This document shows positions 44,306 to 55,798 of a DNA stretch of 64,000 nt, one piece after another. A model generated the notes under the pieces. It worked only from the letters and a program-made list of their open reading frames with translations. It searched no databases and had not been told where the DNA came from. Both the position numbers and the translations under genes were made by a program. The stretch comes from Costus lasius (taxonomy: Eukaryota > Streptophyta > Magnoliopsida > Zingiberales > Costaceae): NCBI GenBank assembly GCA_027563935.2, contig CM050449.1, positions 84,599,178 to 84,663,177 on the forward strand, given 5' to 3'. The stretch's first letter is position 1; every line of letters starts with the position of its first letter.

Positions 44306-45986
44306 TGAAAGTCCCCTCAATAAGGGGGGGGGGCGAAACCCTACTGGCGCATATGGAGGTTTTAAACCAGCGGATTGGATTTCTAGGGATCAATTGCATG
44401 AGATATGATCAACTACAAAAACCCCGATTGCAAACATAAGAAGGATCATACCATCGCCATCCTTTGGATGGTGCCTTGGAAGCAAAGATCGAAAGGGATC
44501 TTCTCCAAAAGTGACGCACACAAGGTGATGCCGCCTACTCTTTGTTGATCCTTGTGCTAGCAAGGTTCTTCAAAGGTCTTTGTCGTATGAAAGGGAAGAG
44601 AAGATTTTCCTTGCTTGGCGAGACCTCTCCCTTGTCGTCAAGAAGCTCTACCACACGAATGTGTCAAGAACCAAAAACCAACAGGCGACAAGAGGGCGAG
44701 AGGGAGGCGTGAAGAGAGGCGACGTGAGATGTGGTCACGTAAGTGACATGCTATCTAAAAATAGCAAAACCACTTCTCATCATGAAATGCGCTCATGAAC
44801 AAATCGCAAATCTCTTCTCCCATGAACCATGCACTCACTTGATGAGCTGGTTCAATTTGGTTTGGTTCAAAGACCAATTAACCCAAGCCATTTGGTCTAG
44901 ATCACAATAAACCCTAAAGGTTCAAGATCTAACCGTTCATCTCTTGATGCTCTTAATCTCACCGATCTAGCATCCATTCTCTCAATCAAAGCTTACCGAT
45001 CTTAAGCCCTAATCAATCAAACATGATCAGACCAGATCTCACTTACAATCAGAGATTAAATCCCTTTAAACTGAACCAAAACAATTCAGTCCACACGATC
45101 TGACTTAAGTAAGCCATATCATCAAATTGTGCGACCCTAAGGGTTTCCTTTAAATGTCGGTAACGACAACTCACGTTATCACGATCAGTGAGGGGTATCT
45201 AGCAACACATCACTGTCTCCCGATATAAAGGAAAGAGTCTTCCAAGACTACACCCAAACCACAGCACAAGTGTGAATCTACTTCACAAGGCATACATGTT
45301 TCCTTTTCTTATTGGACAAGCGTGTCAAGCCTGTAACTCTAATATGATGAGCATGATTAGATCAGATGAACATAGTCACCTGGGTATGGCCATACACTTT
45401 CTCAATCATCTCATTCAAGGGGGCCCCTTTAGAACATCACACTCCAATTAAGGAGACGGCAATCCTATATCTATCACTAGTGTCCTAACCTGACTCATGA
45501 TCATTATCCAAGATAGTCTATAACCATTATGTTTCAAATGATATTGAACTACCTCAAAACAATGACAATCATCATTTAGAAACACAAGTGATCTCAAGTC
45601 AGAGGACATGTGCCACTTGTTGCAAACAAGAATTATTCACATTGTGACAAGCAATTGAATATCCTAGTAGGGTCTGTCCAGTACATCCAATGTACCCATG
45701 AGTCTACATCTTATTCCATGCTCGAAGCATCCTATAAGATTAGAACACATATTAGTCTCAATCATATCAAGGCTGTCTCATGTTCACCAAGATATCTTGA
45801 CTAAGGACATTACAGCATGTAAGCCAAGCTGAACAGCATTGAGACATTATTCAGAAGCACACTTATTGCAGCAGACAATGTAACAAACTGAATAACAACC
45901 ATTGCCTTTATAAACATAAGAGTTTATACATGATACTGAAAGAAACCCAAGGCCTCAAACATTAGCCTTAAGGGCATACCCCAACA
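44306..45986 (-). repeat. F1-E 5' LTR (1,681 bp)
   Basis: Starts TGTTGGGGTATGCCC on the minus strand at 45986 and ends beside the primer binding site. It lacks 12 bp (GCCACTGGATGT) present in the 3' LTR around 37888. ATG-GCG-ATG followed by GTATGA is at 44452-44460. It abuts plus-strand RNase H of F1-D at 45987 (GTTTT is the likely duplication; the left partner was lost). Confidence 0.92.
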
Positions 45987-46400
45987 GTTTTTAGCTTGAA
46001 TGGAGGTGTGGTGGTGTGGAAAAGTTTCAAACAATCTATTTTTGCTGATTCTACAACAGAAGCCGAGTATGTTGCAGCCTCAGAAGCATCTAAGGAGGCA
46101 GTGTGGATTCGTAAGTTCATTCAGGAACTTGGTGTTGTTCCTTCGAGTACAGATCCTTTGGTTATCTTCTGTGATAACACTGGAGCAATCGCACAAGCAA
46201 AGGAACCACGGTCGCACCAGAAGTCCAAGCACATACAGAGACGGTTTCACTTGATCCGGGAGATCATTGATCGAGGCGAGATCAAAATCTGCAAGGTTCA
46301 TACAGATGACAATCTGGCTGACCCGCTTACAAAGCCTCTGGCGCAGCAGAAGCATGAGAAGCACTGTAATAATATGGGTTTGAGATACCTCAACCATTAG
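45987..46400 (+). pseudogene. F1-D RNase H C-terminus
   Basis: The 3' end of copia pol, beginning in the middle of the SGYVFSLNGG motif where F1-E inserted. It contains DSTTEAEYVAASEASKEAVW, FCDNTGAIAQAKEPRSHQKSKHIQRRFHLIREI and DNLADPLTKPLAQQKHE. It is open to a natural stop. The following LTR matches the F1-D 5' LTR, so it is the other end of that element. The segment from mid-integrase to mid-RNase H is missing. Confidence 0.88.
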
Positions 46401-46420
46401 ATTAAGTGCAAGTGGGAGAT

Positions 46421-47802
46421 TGTGGGGTATGCCCTTAAGGCTAATGTTTGAGGCCTTGGGATTATATCAGTATCATGTATAAACTTCATGTTTATAAAGG
46501 CAATGGTTGTTATTCATGTTGTTGCATTATCTGCTGTCATATGTATACTTCTGAATAATGTCTCAATGCTGTTCAGCTTGGCTGACATGCAGTTAAGTCC
46601 TTAGTCGAGATATCTTGGTGAACATGAGACAGCCTTGATATGATTGAGACTAATATGTGTTCTACTCTTATAGGATGCTTCGAGCATGGAATAAGATGTA
46701 GACTCATGGGTACATTGGATGTACTGGACAGACCCTACTAGGATATTCAATTGCTTATCATAATGTGAATAATCCTTGTATGCAACAAGTGGCATATTTC
46801 CTCTGACTTGAGATCACTTGTGTTTCTAAATGATGATTGTCATTGTTTTGAGGTAGTTCAATATCATTTGAAACATAATGGTTATAGACTATCTTGGATA
46901 ATGATCATGAGTCAGGTTAGGACACTAGTGATAGATAAAGGATTGCCGTCTCCTAGTTTGGAGTGTGATGTTCTATAGGGGCCCCCTGGATGAGATGATT
47001 GAGAAAGTGTATGGCCATACCCAGGTGACTATGTTCATCTGATCTAATCATTCTCATCATATTGGAGCTACAGGCTTGACTCGCTTGTCCAATAAGAACA
47101 TCCAGTGGCAAAGGAAACATGTATGCCTAGTGAGTTGATTCACACTTGTGCTGTGGTTTGGGTGTAGTCTTGGAAGACTCTTTCCTTTATATTGGGAGAC
47201 AGTGATGTGTTGCTAGATACCCCTCACTGATCGTGATAACGTAAGTTATCGTTACCGACATTTAAAGGAAACCCTTAGGGTCGCACAATTTGATGATATG
47301 GCTTACTTAAGTCAGATCGTGTGGACTGAATTGTTTGGGTTCAGTTTAAAGGAGTTTAACCTCTGATTGTAAGTGAGATCTGGTCTGATCATGTTTGATT
47401 GATTAGGGCTTGAGATCGGTAAGCTTCGATCGAGAGTATTGATGTTAGATCGGTGAGATCAAGAGCATCAAGAGATGAACGGTTAGATCTGGAACCTTAG
47501 GGTTTAATATGATCTAGACCAAGTGGCTTGGGTAATTTGGTCTTTGAACCAAACCAAATTGAACCGGCTCATGAGTGAGTGCTTGGTTCAATGGGAGAGT
47601 TTTGATGGTTCACTTGGGTGAACGCATGAAACGTAGAGAGTTACTATTTTTGGAAGGCGGTTTTCCAAATTGGAAACGCTCCCACGATTGTAACGTCGCT
47701 CGCCTCTCTCAATTGCTCTCATGTGTGGTGAACTTCTTCTTCACGGAAAAGAGGTAGAGAGTTTTCGAGCCCTAGCCGCAAGAGGAACATCTAACCCCTT
47801 TC
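46421..47802 (+). repeat. F1-D 3' LTR, truncated
   Basis: Starts TGTGGGGTATGCCC (one T fewer than usual) after a polypurine tract at 46410-46420. It follows the F1-D 5' LTR closely until about 47802, then changes to Athila 3' sequence. About 300 bp of the LTR end, including its ATG/donor site, is missing, so no target duplication can be checked. Confidence 0.88.
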
Positions 47803-48268
47803 TCTCGTGTGTGGTCAGTGTACTCCGATTTCGTCACCAGAAAAAAGGTGGTAATCGAATTAGAGAATGTGATTGATGCAAAAAGAAACAAAAAGTATGT
47901 ATCTATGTGGGTATATATCATCCAAAAACAAAAAGAAAAAGAAAAATATGAGTGGAAAAAGATTTTGGATATCCTATTCCTGTAAGCAAAAGTATGATAA
48001 ACCTAAACTGAAAATTGGATAAAGTCTTGAGATTGAAATTCTTTCTTTTATGCAAGTTGCAAAGTTTTATTTGACTAAGTTGTGGATCTTGAGAATTAGA
48101 TTTAGAAGATGATATATCTGTCTTAAAATTTTATAATGCAATTAATGAAGACTTTTCATTGGTGATTGTATGTTAGAAATTTATTTTCCATGAGAAAGTC
48201 TATGCCTATGATCAATTTTTGAATTTTCTTGGTTTTTGCTTGAGGACAAGCAAAGTTTGAGCCTTATG
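47803..48268 (+). other. Athila 3' non-coding region, right part
   Basis: AT-rich and without ORF. It contains TTGCTTGAGGACAAGCAA (48235-48253), which I know as a common hairpin just upstream of the 3' LTR in plant Athila/Tat elements. It is taken as the continuation of 31027-31707. Confidence 0.65.
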
Positions 48269-50156
48269 TGTTTGATGACACCAAAATTCATCGTGATTTC
48301 TATGCCATTTTATCGATATTTATGTGTCATATTCATAGACTTTGCTTGTTTTTATGCCATATTTTATCAATATCTGCGGAATCTATACTCTTTTCTGTTT
48401 TTGATGATTTTCAGGCAAAAAGGCATATTTTTCAGTCGATTTCGAGCAATCCAAGTGCATAATCGAACTCACAACATCAAAAGAAGATCACACGTCAAAT
48501 TTTAGAAGATTTGGAGCTTTAGAGGAAATTACGGCACCCCCAACAAATGCTTTACGGTACCGTAATTTGGAGCTTTAATTGGGCAGAGAATCGATGAACG
48601 TTATGGCATAGCCGTAAATATCTTTACGGTGCCGCAATTAATAGGCGTTTTGGACAGAGACTTTGAGACGCTTACGGCACAACAGTAATCCTCTTTACGG
48701 CACCGTAATTCTAGTCAATTTTCCACTCGAGAGATTGTTCACATTACGGCACTAACGTAAAGAACAATACGGTACCATAATCACAGAAGAATTTCATGTG
48801 ACAGCTCGCTGTCAAGATTACGGCCCTGCCGTAAGGATCATTACGGCCGTAATTTCATCGCTGCTCGCGACTTTCCCGGTCAACTCAGAAGTCCGATTTT
48901 TACGTAGATGATTTCAAACAATCCAGGCGTTTAAAAGGGAAGCTATAAGAAGGAGAAAAGGGGGATCGACGAGAGGAAGCCAAGCACCCCAAAAGCCCCA
49001 ATTTTGATCCACCGGCCAGAGAGAAATCAGAGTTCACACCGCCGCCTAGGGTTCCGCCGCCACGACCAATTCCGGGCATCTCCGGCAGTGAAATTTGAGT
49101 GGAAGCTACGCATAGAGGAGAAGAGGATACCCCTGAAGTTTCAACATGATCAGAGATCAGACGGAGGAGAAATCACTAGAAAACCGAGCGCTGCCGCTGT
49201 TCGCCCAGATTACGGCCGTAAACATCTTTACGGCCGTACCGTAATTTTTACTCCTCCGCTGTTTCAATTTTCTTCATCATGAATCATTGTAATCTTCCCT
49301 CTATGATAGCTTAAACCTCTTTTGGGACATGGGGGAGTAATTCACTTGAGTTTTAATGACTAGATAACTATCTTTCTATTATTTCATCTTGTTTAATCTT
49401 AGCATGATGATTTTACTCATGTGATGTTTTGTCCTTAGACTCTCCTCAGATCTATATTACTATTTGTGTTTTAGAATTTTCGCTATTGACTGAAAAGTAA
49501 TTGCTTGAGAATTTGGAACCCTAGAATTGCATGATAGGAACCCCTTTTAGGTTAGTTCTTGTTTGTTTGATTCTAGTAAGCTAACTGCCATGATAATAAT
49601 ATAAATCTAGGATTGAGTCTAAGCTTTCAAACATGGAGATCTTGTGCGAAAGCAAAGATCGGAACGTTAGAGAACCTTGAGTAAAACTAGTGTCGAGATT
49701 CAGATGCACGAAAGTGATCCTTGAGATTCCACTAGAGATTATCGACTTAGAACTCGGATGGACGAAAGTGATCCTTGAGTTCTCAGTTGATGATTTACTT
49801 ATCATTAGCATTGGGACAACTCTTGCATGAGAGCGAAGATTTATCCCTGCATGGTTGTCTGCACGAAAGTGAGATAATCCTTTTATTCAAGTAAATTGCA
49901 TCTTTGTCATGTTGAAATTAAACTGATGAAATCTCTATTCATGTCTAGTCATAAAAATTAAAGTGAACGAAACCCTAGTCCTAGCTTCTCTCTCTGATAA
50001 TTCCGTTTTAGCGTTTTGGTCTTCGTTTGCTAGTTTACACTCTTTCGATTGCCTAGATAGTGAAAAATCAATTATTCGGTACTCAGCAGCATAGGTCCCT
50101 GTGGATTCGATATTTTCTTTATTACTTCGAGTATCCGTACACTTGCGGACACAACA
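48269..50156 (+). repeat. Athila-type 3' LTR (about 1,888 bp)
   Basis: Candidate ends TGTTTGATGACA and GGACACAACA. The end region carries GTCCCTGTGGATTCGATATT and CCGTACACTTGCGG, typical of plant Athila/Tat LTR ends. Repeated words CGAAAGTGATCCTTGAGTTC/GATTC occur near 49709-49784. It holds palindrome array II (48529-48860) and another copy of the palindromes at 49210-49243. It abuts chromovirus integrase at 50157. Confidence 0.72.
48529..48860 (+). repeat. ~72-bp tandem palindrome array II
   Basis: Units start at 48529, 48601, 48672, 48744 and 48818 (spacing 72, 71, 72, 74). Each has a TTACGGCA...CGTAA half and a TTTACGGTRCCGTAAT half; later units are degenerate. It matches array I at 28682. 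Confidence 0.78.
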
Positions 50157-50422
50157 ATAATGTTTTTCATGTATCAATGTTGAGGAAGTATATTTCTGAT
50201 TCTAGTCATGTGTTAAGAGAATTATCAGTACCAATCCAGTCAAATGCAACTTTCACTGAGCATCTAGTTCGGATCTTAGACAGAAAAGAGCATCGCTTGA
50301 GAAACAAAGTAGTCAAGTTAGTTAAAGTTGGATGGCAACATCACCCAGATTGTGAGGCTACATGGGAAAGAGAAGAAAATGTTATAGTTCAGTACCCTCA
50401 CCTATTTGATCATGGTAAATAA
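50157..50422 (+). pseudogene. Chromovirus (Ty3/gypsy) integrase C-terminus
   Basis: A fragment reading VFHVSMLRKYISDSSHVL, then VRILDRKEHRLRNKVVKLVKVGWQ and EATWEREENVIVQYPHLF, the standard C-terminal end of plant chromovirus integrases with a chromodomain-like tail. The frame is open to TAA 50420-50422. The left part was displaced by the Athila insertion, and no other pol sequence of this element is in the window. Confidence 0.85.
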
Positions 50423-50709
50423 ATTTGGAGACCAAATTCTTTTTAATGAAAAGTATATTGTTATATTTAAAAAAATAAATAAATAATTAATCAATAAATA
50501 ATTAATAATAAATAAAAATACGTTTAAAAATTAAAAAAACCCTATTTTCTACTGTTCGCTCACTTGGTGCATCGTCATCACATTAACCATGCCTAAGTGA
50601 TAGTGCTTCTAATAGTCATTATTGTTCAAGTATTCCATGAAACAAAATAATAATAATTTAACCTATAAAATTAATGAATTGAAATTCAAGTTTCAATATA
50701 ATATTAATT
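50423..50709 (+). other. Chromovirus 3' end remnant and AT-rich spacer
   Basis: AATTTGGAGACCAAATTC near 50431 resembles the conserved word after pol of Tekay/Reina chromoviruses. A possible LTR start TGTTATATTT lies at 50459 but no LTR end can be fixed. The rest is AT-rich with no gene. Confidence 0.4.
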
Positions 50710-50781
50710 GGGTTCATAGCTCAGTGGTAGAGCAATTGACTGCAGATCAATAGGTCACCGGTTCAAACCCGGTTGGGCCCT
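50710..50781 (+). tRNA. tRNA-Cys (GCA)
   Basis: 72 nt fold into a full cloverleaf. The acceptor stem GGGTTCA/TGGGCCC has two G-T wobbles. The D-arm is GCTC/GAGC, the anticodon loop CTGCAGA (anticodon GCA) on a fully paired stem ATTGA/TCAAT, and the T-arm ACCGG/CCGGT with loop TTCAAAC. CCA is not encoded. It resembles plant nuclear tRNA-Cys, not the plastid gene. The region upstream is AT-rich with TATA-like sequence. No run of four T follows within ~200 bases, so efficient Pol III termination is doubtful and a pseudogene or SINE-like copy is possible. Confidence 0.85.
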
Positions 50782-51651
50782 TACAATGGTTGTAAAATAT
50801 AAGTGGCGTTGTCTTATTAATAAGTTTATAAAATATTGATTATGGGTTATCTTCTAATGTCACTTGATATAAGATATTACAATCCATGCCACGACAAAGG
50901 AAGTTTGCATAATTACCCAACTATATTTGTAGTGGAGAGTAATTAATTAAATTGACAATAAAATTGCCATGATAATAATAATTAAACTAATTCCATCAAT
51001 TAACTAATTTTTTGAATAGATAACTATTGATTTTTTTTTTTTGATATGTTCTAATCGTAGATATTCAAATGGAGTGCTAATGTACTGAGTAGCTTGCTAC
51101 AATTATGAAATACTACTTATCAATACCATGTATCTCCAGACCAATTTTGCCATGAGTATTATAGAACTATTATATTTGTGTAAGTTACTACTAAGGAAGA
51201 AGTTAGAGTAGTGAGCATATATATTTTTTATTTTGAAAATTTAGACTAATGCTAGTAAGTAAAAAAAAAACTTCTATCATCTATTTAATTTAATTTAATT
51301 ATTTCTATTCTTTTGTCTTATTTGACTCACTACAACTATAAAACTATTTTGTGTATTGAGCATATATTTTTTAAAAAAAAATTTAGGGAGCATATATTTT
51401 TCTTTTGGAAATTTAGGGATGAGTATTAATCGTACAATTTAAATGGATGAGGTATTTTACTTTAAATGAATTGTTTCTATTATTTGTCTTATTTGACTCA
51501 GTACAACTGTAAAATTACTTTGTGTATTGTTTTTAGTGGTAAAATGAACATTATGTAGTTTATTAAAATGTGTCGGGTGAGTGGCAGGTATTCCAAAACC
51601 ATGATGAAATAGTATATATATAAAGCATGTGATTGTGTTCCTTATTGACAC
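50782..51651. other. AT-rich intergenic sequence
   Basis: No gene recognised. It has homopolymer runs, such as a T-run near 51034-51046, and two partly similar stretches (51280-51340 and 51465-51520, sharing TTTGTCTTATTTGACTCA and TACAACT words). A degraded local duplication is likely. Confidence 0.5.
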
Positions 51652-52137
51652 TAGGGGTGGCAACGGGTTAAGTAACTGTGTTTTTATTCTAAACTCGAAC
51701 CCAACTCAATTACAAAATCCGCTATTCGAACCTGACTCAAACCCGAGTTGGGTACCCTATTATACAATCCGAATGTAGGTCAAGTATTTAAATAAGTACC
51801 CGCGGGTACTTGATTAAATAAAAATAGACTATTTATTATTTTATTTTATAAAATATACTTTAGAATTTAAAATAATAATAAATATATTTATATAATAATT
51901 ATATATTATTATTTTTATATTTTTAATAGTAATAAATATTTATATAATAGTTATTTTATTATTATTTATATTTTAATAATAAAAAATATATTTATTTTTT
52001 TTTTGAAATCGGGTAATATGTACCGGGTATCTACATTCATAATTCTAAACCACATTAAAATCTGACCTATCAAACTCGAACCCACCCCGTTTAGCTAATC
52101 GGGTGCTCGAACTGAATGGGTGAAATTGCCACCCCTA
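51652..52137. mobile_element. hAT-like MITE (486 bp)
   Basis: Terminal inverted repeats TAGGGGTGGCAA and TTGCCACCCCTA, flanked by ATTGACAC (51644-51651) and CTTGACAC (52138-52145): an 8-bp duplication with one change, as for hAT elements. The interior is AT-rich with GGGTA/CCCGCGGGTA words and no transposase. Confidence 0.85.
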
Positions 52138-52145
52138 CTTGACAC

Positions 52146-54111
52146 ATGGTTTTGTTGTTTATTGCTTTCTAAAAGAATGTGTAACCTAGGAATACAAACT
52201 ATTTGTAAGTGCAAATGAATTGCTAGCAATAATACATGATGCAAATCTAAGATGTAAAATTGCAAGCATTCATGAAACCATGATGCAAAAATTCTAGCAT
52301 ACAATAATCACAACATATCTTTAGCAAATCATTATATTTTTTTTATATCAAAAACATTTTATGGCATTACATGAGTGACAAAAAGTCTCAAATGGATGAT
52401 TTTATATAGTGTCTACTTATAGCACACTATGTACCTTAATTTCGTGTAAGGAGATCAACTCCATGCATAATACTAGTCTCATTCATTGCCAATGTTCCAC
52501 AAGTAAAACAATAAAAAAATAAAAAAAAACCCTTAATTACAAGTATACACAAGAGTTATACCACTCACTACTTTATCTTTAACAAGTTTCTCTACTTAAT
52601 ACATATATACATGCGTCAGCACTCCCCTGCGTCACTACACACCTTTGTTCCCCTAGTTGCTGAGCTGCACTGTTATAGGTCATGTCAATCGAAGTATATT
52701 TCATATAATAACATGACACCATGTGTGTACATTGAATAAATTGTCTTTGTTTATGCGCAGACCTTGTTGGGCACTATCTCAAGGCATGGAAATCCTTATG
52801 GGGTGTATGATCTTCATGTGGTGGCATATGGAATGTATAAAATCAGCCCACCCAAGGCTAGTCAAGCCCTAGCCTTTCCCACACACAAGAGGCTTTGTGG
52901 TTACAGTATAATATTGGAGGGGTGAACGTGCTTATTTAAATCAAATCTCATGACAACTCATGAGTTTAAAATTGAAGGTTACACAGTTTCTACTCTTGCA
53001 CCATTGATGGAGGGCCAGGACATGCTCCGAGGAGATCTGCTAGGGCTCGAAAGAAACCTTCCATATATGGTTTTCCTTCCTTGAGTCCATCTTCTTTATT
53101 TGTATTTGCATTGCGTGGCATGATAGGTTAGATCTACCCCCAAAATAAAACATGCATCCATGTAGAGCTATTTATGGTAGGTTGTGCATTGTAAACATGC
53201 ATGCATAAAAATTTGAAAAAAAATGTAACTCATGCATCATGATAGATTAGAGCATACTTTCATTTATGTTGTGCTAGAAAGTTCCTCAAGTGCTCAAGCA
53301 ACTCAGCTCACTCATTCAACTGAGCTAGCTCCAAATTCGGAAAGTCAGTCCCAATTCCAATTCAAGTAAAGATTCAACATAAAGAAGCTTCAATCAACAC
53401 TTGTCATGAGAAGATTGCACCAGCTCATGGAAAGAATACAGCCACAACCTTGCATATTTGTGTCAATCCATCAAATAAATTATGGGATTAATCAAGATCT
53501 AAAATTTTAGGGATCCCTCATGTAGAACCCCAATTTGTGGAAACATATATGGAAGCCTCTTAGCCGCCCAAGCCATTTAATGAAAGTTTTCAAATTTGAA
53601 ACAAAATGCATTGAACCAAGACACAATCGACCACCATCTAAAAAGGAAAGAAGATACCTCATGAAGAATATTCCAAGCAACATCCAATCAAGCCAATGCG
53701 TCCACACCAAAGAAGGCAGCTCAACCACAAGGAAACCTCATGAATTTTGAATTTATCTTCAAGGAAACCACCCAAAGCACTTTTCCAAATTTTATATGGA
53801 GCAAATGACTTCCTTTCCCACAAGTAGTCACCGCCTGTATAATTGTAACCCATCATCATAATGCATATTGTTAAATAGTTGATAGATAGACAAATCTATC
53901 GGTGCTTGTGTCGCCAATCTCCTCCCTTTTTCTTCTCTAAGGGCCAAGCCCTCTACCTCTCTTCTTCCCCTTCTCTTCGATCAATCAAAGCCCTTTCTTG
54001 CTCTTGTGAAGATCAAAGCCTTCAAGTGAACTGATTCCTCCATTGGCACATCCTTCCTCCTTGAAGCCGAGACCTTCAAAGATGATTTCCCAAGAAAAGC
54101 TAAGTATTTTG
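52146..54111. other. Intergenic sequence without recognised gene
   Basis: Short ORFs only (for example 53507-53859 in both strands), none with a recognisable domain. Around 53930-54100 there is a pyrimidine-rich stretch like a 5' untranslated or LTR region, but no element boundary could be fixed. Confidence 0.45.
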
Positions 54112-54161
54112 TAGGGGTGTCCAATCGGTTCAACCCGAACCGAACCGAACCGATTGGACCC
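54112..54161. mobile_element. hAT-like MITE end fragment
   Basis: TAGGGGTGTCCAATCGG resembles the MITE terminus above. An 11-bp perfect inverted repeat CCAATCGGTTC/GAACCGATTGG (54121-54157) with CGAAC repeats between follows. F1-I inserted directly after it. Confidence 0.55.
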
Positions 54162-55798
54162 TGTTGGGGTATGCCCTTAAGGCTAATGTTTGAGGCCTTG
54201 GGATTATTTCAGTATCATTTATAAACTCTATGTTTATAAAGGCAATGGTTGTTATTCAGGTTGTTACATCATCTGCTGCAATATGTATACTTCTGAATAA
54301 TGTCTCAATGCTGTTCAGCTTGGCTGACATGCAGTATTGTCCTTAGTCGAGATATCTTGGTGAACATGAGACAGCCTTGATATGATTGAGACTAATATGT
54401 GTTCTAATCTTATAGGATGCTTCGAGCATGGAATAAGATGTAGACTCATGGGTACATTGGATGTACTGGACAGACCCTACTTAGGATATTCAATTGCTTA
54501 TCACAATGTGAATAATCCTTATATGCAAACAAGTGGCATATTTCCTCTGACTTGAGATCACTTGTGTTTCTAAATGATGATTGGCATTGTTTTGAGGTAG
54601 TTCAATATCATTTGAAACATAATGGTTATAGACTATCTTGGATAATGAGCATGAGTCATGTTAGGGCACTAGTGATAGATATAGGATTGCCGTCTCCTTG
54701 ATTGGAGTGTGATGTTCTATAGGGGCCCCCTGGATGAGATGATTGAGAAAGTGTATGGCCATACCCAGATGACTATGTTCATCTGATCTAATCATTCTCA
54801 TCATATTGGAATTACAGGCTTGACACGCTTGTCCAATAAGAACGTCCAGTGGCAAAGGAAACACATATGTCAAGTGACTTGGGTTCACACTTGTGCTGTG
54901 GTTTGGGTGTAGTCTTGGAAGACTCTTTCCTTTATATCGGGAGACAGTGATGTGTTGCTAGATACCCCTCACTGATCGTGATAACGTAAGTTATCGTTAC
55001 CGACATTTAAAGGAAACCCTTAGGGTCGCACAATTTGATGATATGGCTTACTTATGTCAGATCGTGTGGACTGAATTATTTTGGTTCAGTTTAAAGGAGT
55101 TTAAACTCTGATTGTAAGTGAGATCTGGTCTGATCATGTTTGATTGATTAGGGCTTGAGATCGGTAAGCTTCGATCGAGAGAATTGATGCTAGATCGGTG
55201 AGATCAAGAGCATCAAGAGATGAATGGTTAGATCTTGAGCCTTATGGTTTAATATGATCTAGACTATGACTTGGTTTGGTTTGGTCTTTGGACCAAAGTG
55301 AATTGAACCGGTTCACTTAGAGTGAGCGCATGGTTCAAAGGGAGATGTTTGCGATTGGAGTGAAGGCATCATGCTTGCTATTTTTGGAAATTGTTTTTCC
55401 AAAATTGAGCGCACGCCTCCACGTTCCACGTCTCTCGCCCCTCTCTTGCTGTTCCTCTCGTGTGACTCGCCTCCACGAGTGTGAGAGAAGTATTCGGCCA
55501 TCCAAGCAAGGAAGACTCCTCCTTCATGCGACAAGGATACCTTGAAGCTTTGCTAGCACAAAGAAAGAAAAGGGAGTAGCCATCATCTTCTTGTGTGCGA
55601 TTGCCTTTGGAGAAGAAGCATTCGATTCTTTGATTCCAAGACGCCATCCAAGAAATGGCAATGGTAACGCATCTCTATGCTTTCAATCTTAAGTTGATCA
55701 TATGTTCATACTATTCGATCCTCATGAAACCCTAGAAAAGTTTTATTAGACGCATGCTATTAGGGTTTCGCCCCCCCCCCCCTTTTTAGGGACTTTCA
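54162..55798 (+). repeat. F1-I 5' LTR (1,637 bp)
   Basis: TGTTGGGGTATGCCC to TTTCA. A C-run of about 12 near 55770-55782 is a variable tract. ATG-GCA-ATG followed by GTAACG is at 55655-55669. The 3' LTR lies beyond the window. Confidence 0.93.

Noticed and set aside
49004..49282. 92-codon ORF in the Athila LTR
   Set aside because: Runs through palindrome repeat sequence and has no recognisable domain.
53507..53859. Overlapping 66-75-codon ORFs on both strands
   Set aside because: No domain, no codon signal, and they overlap each other in antisense; likely chance.
55769..55783. Long C-run as a regulatory motif
   Set aside because: A variable-length homopolymer at the LTR end that differs in every copy (8-12); likely slippage.
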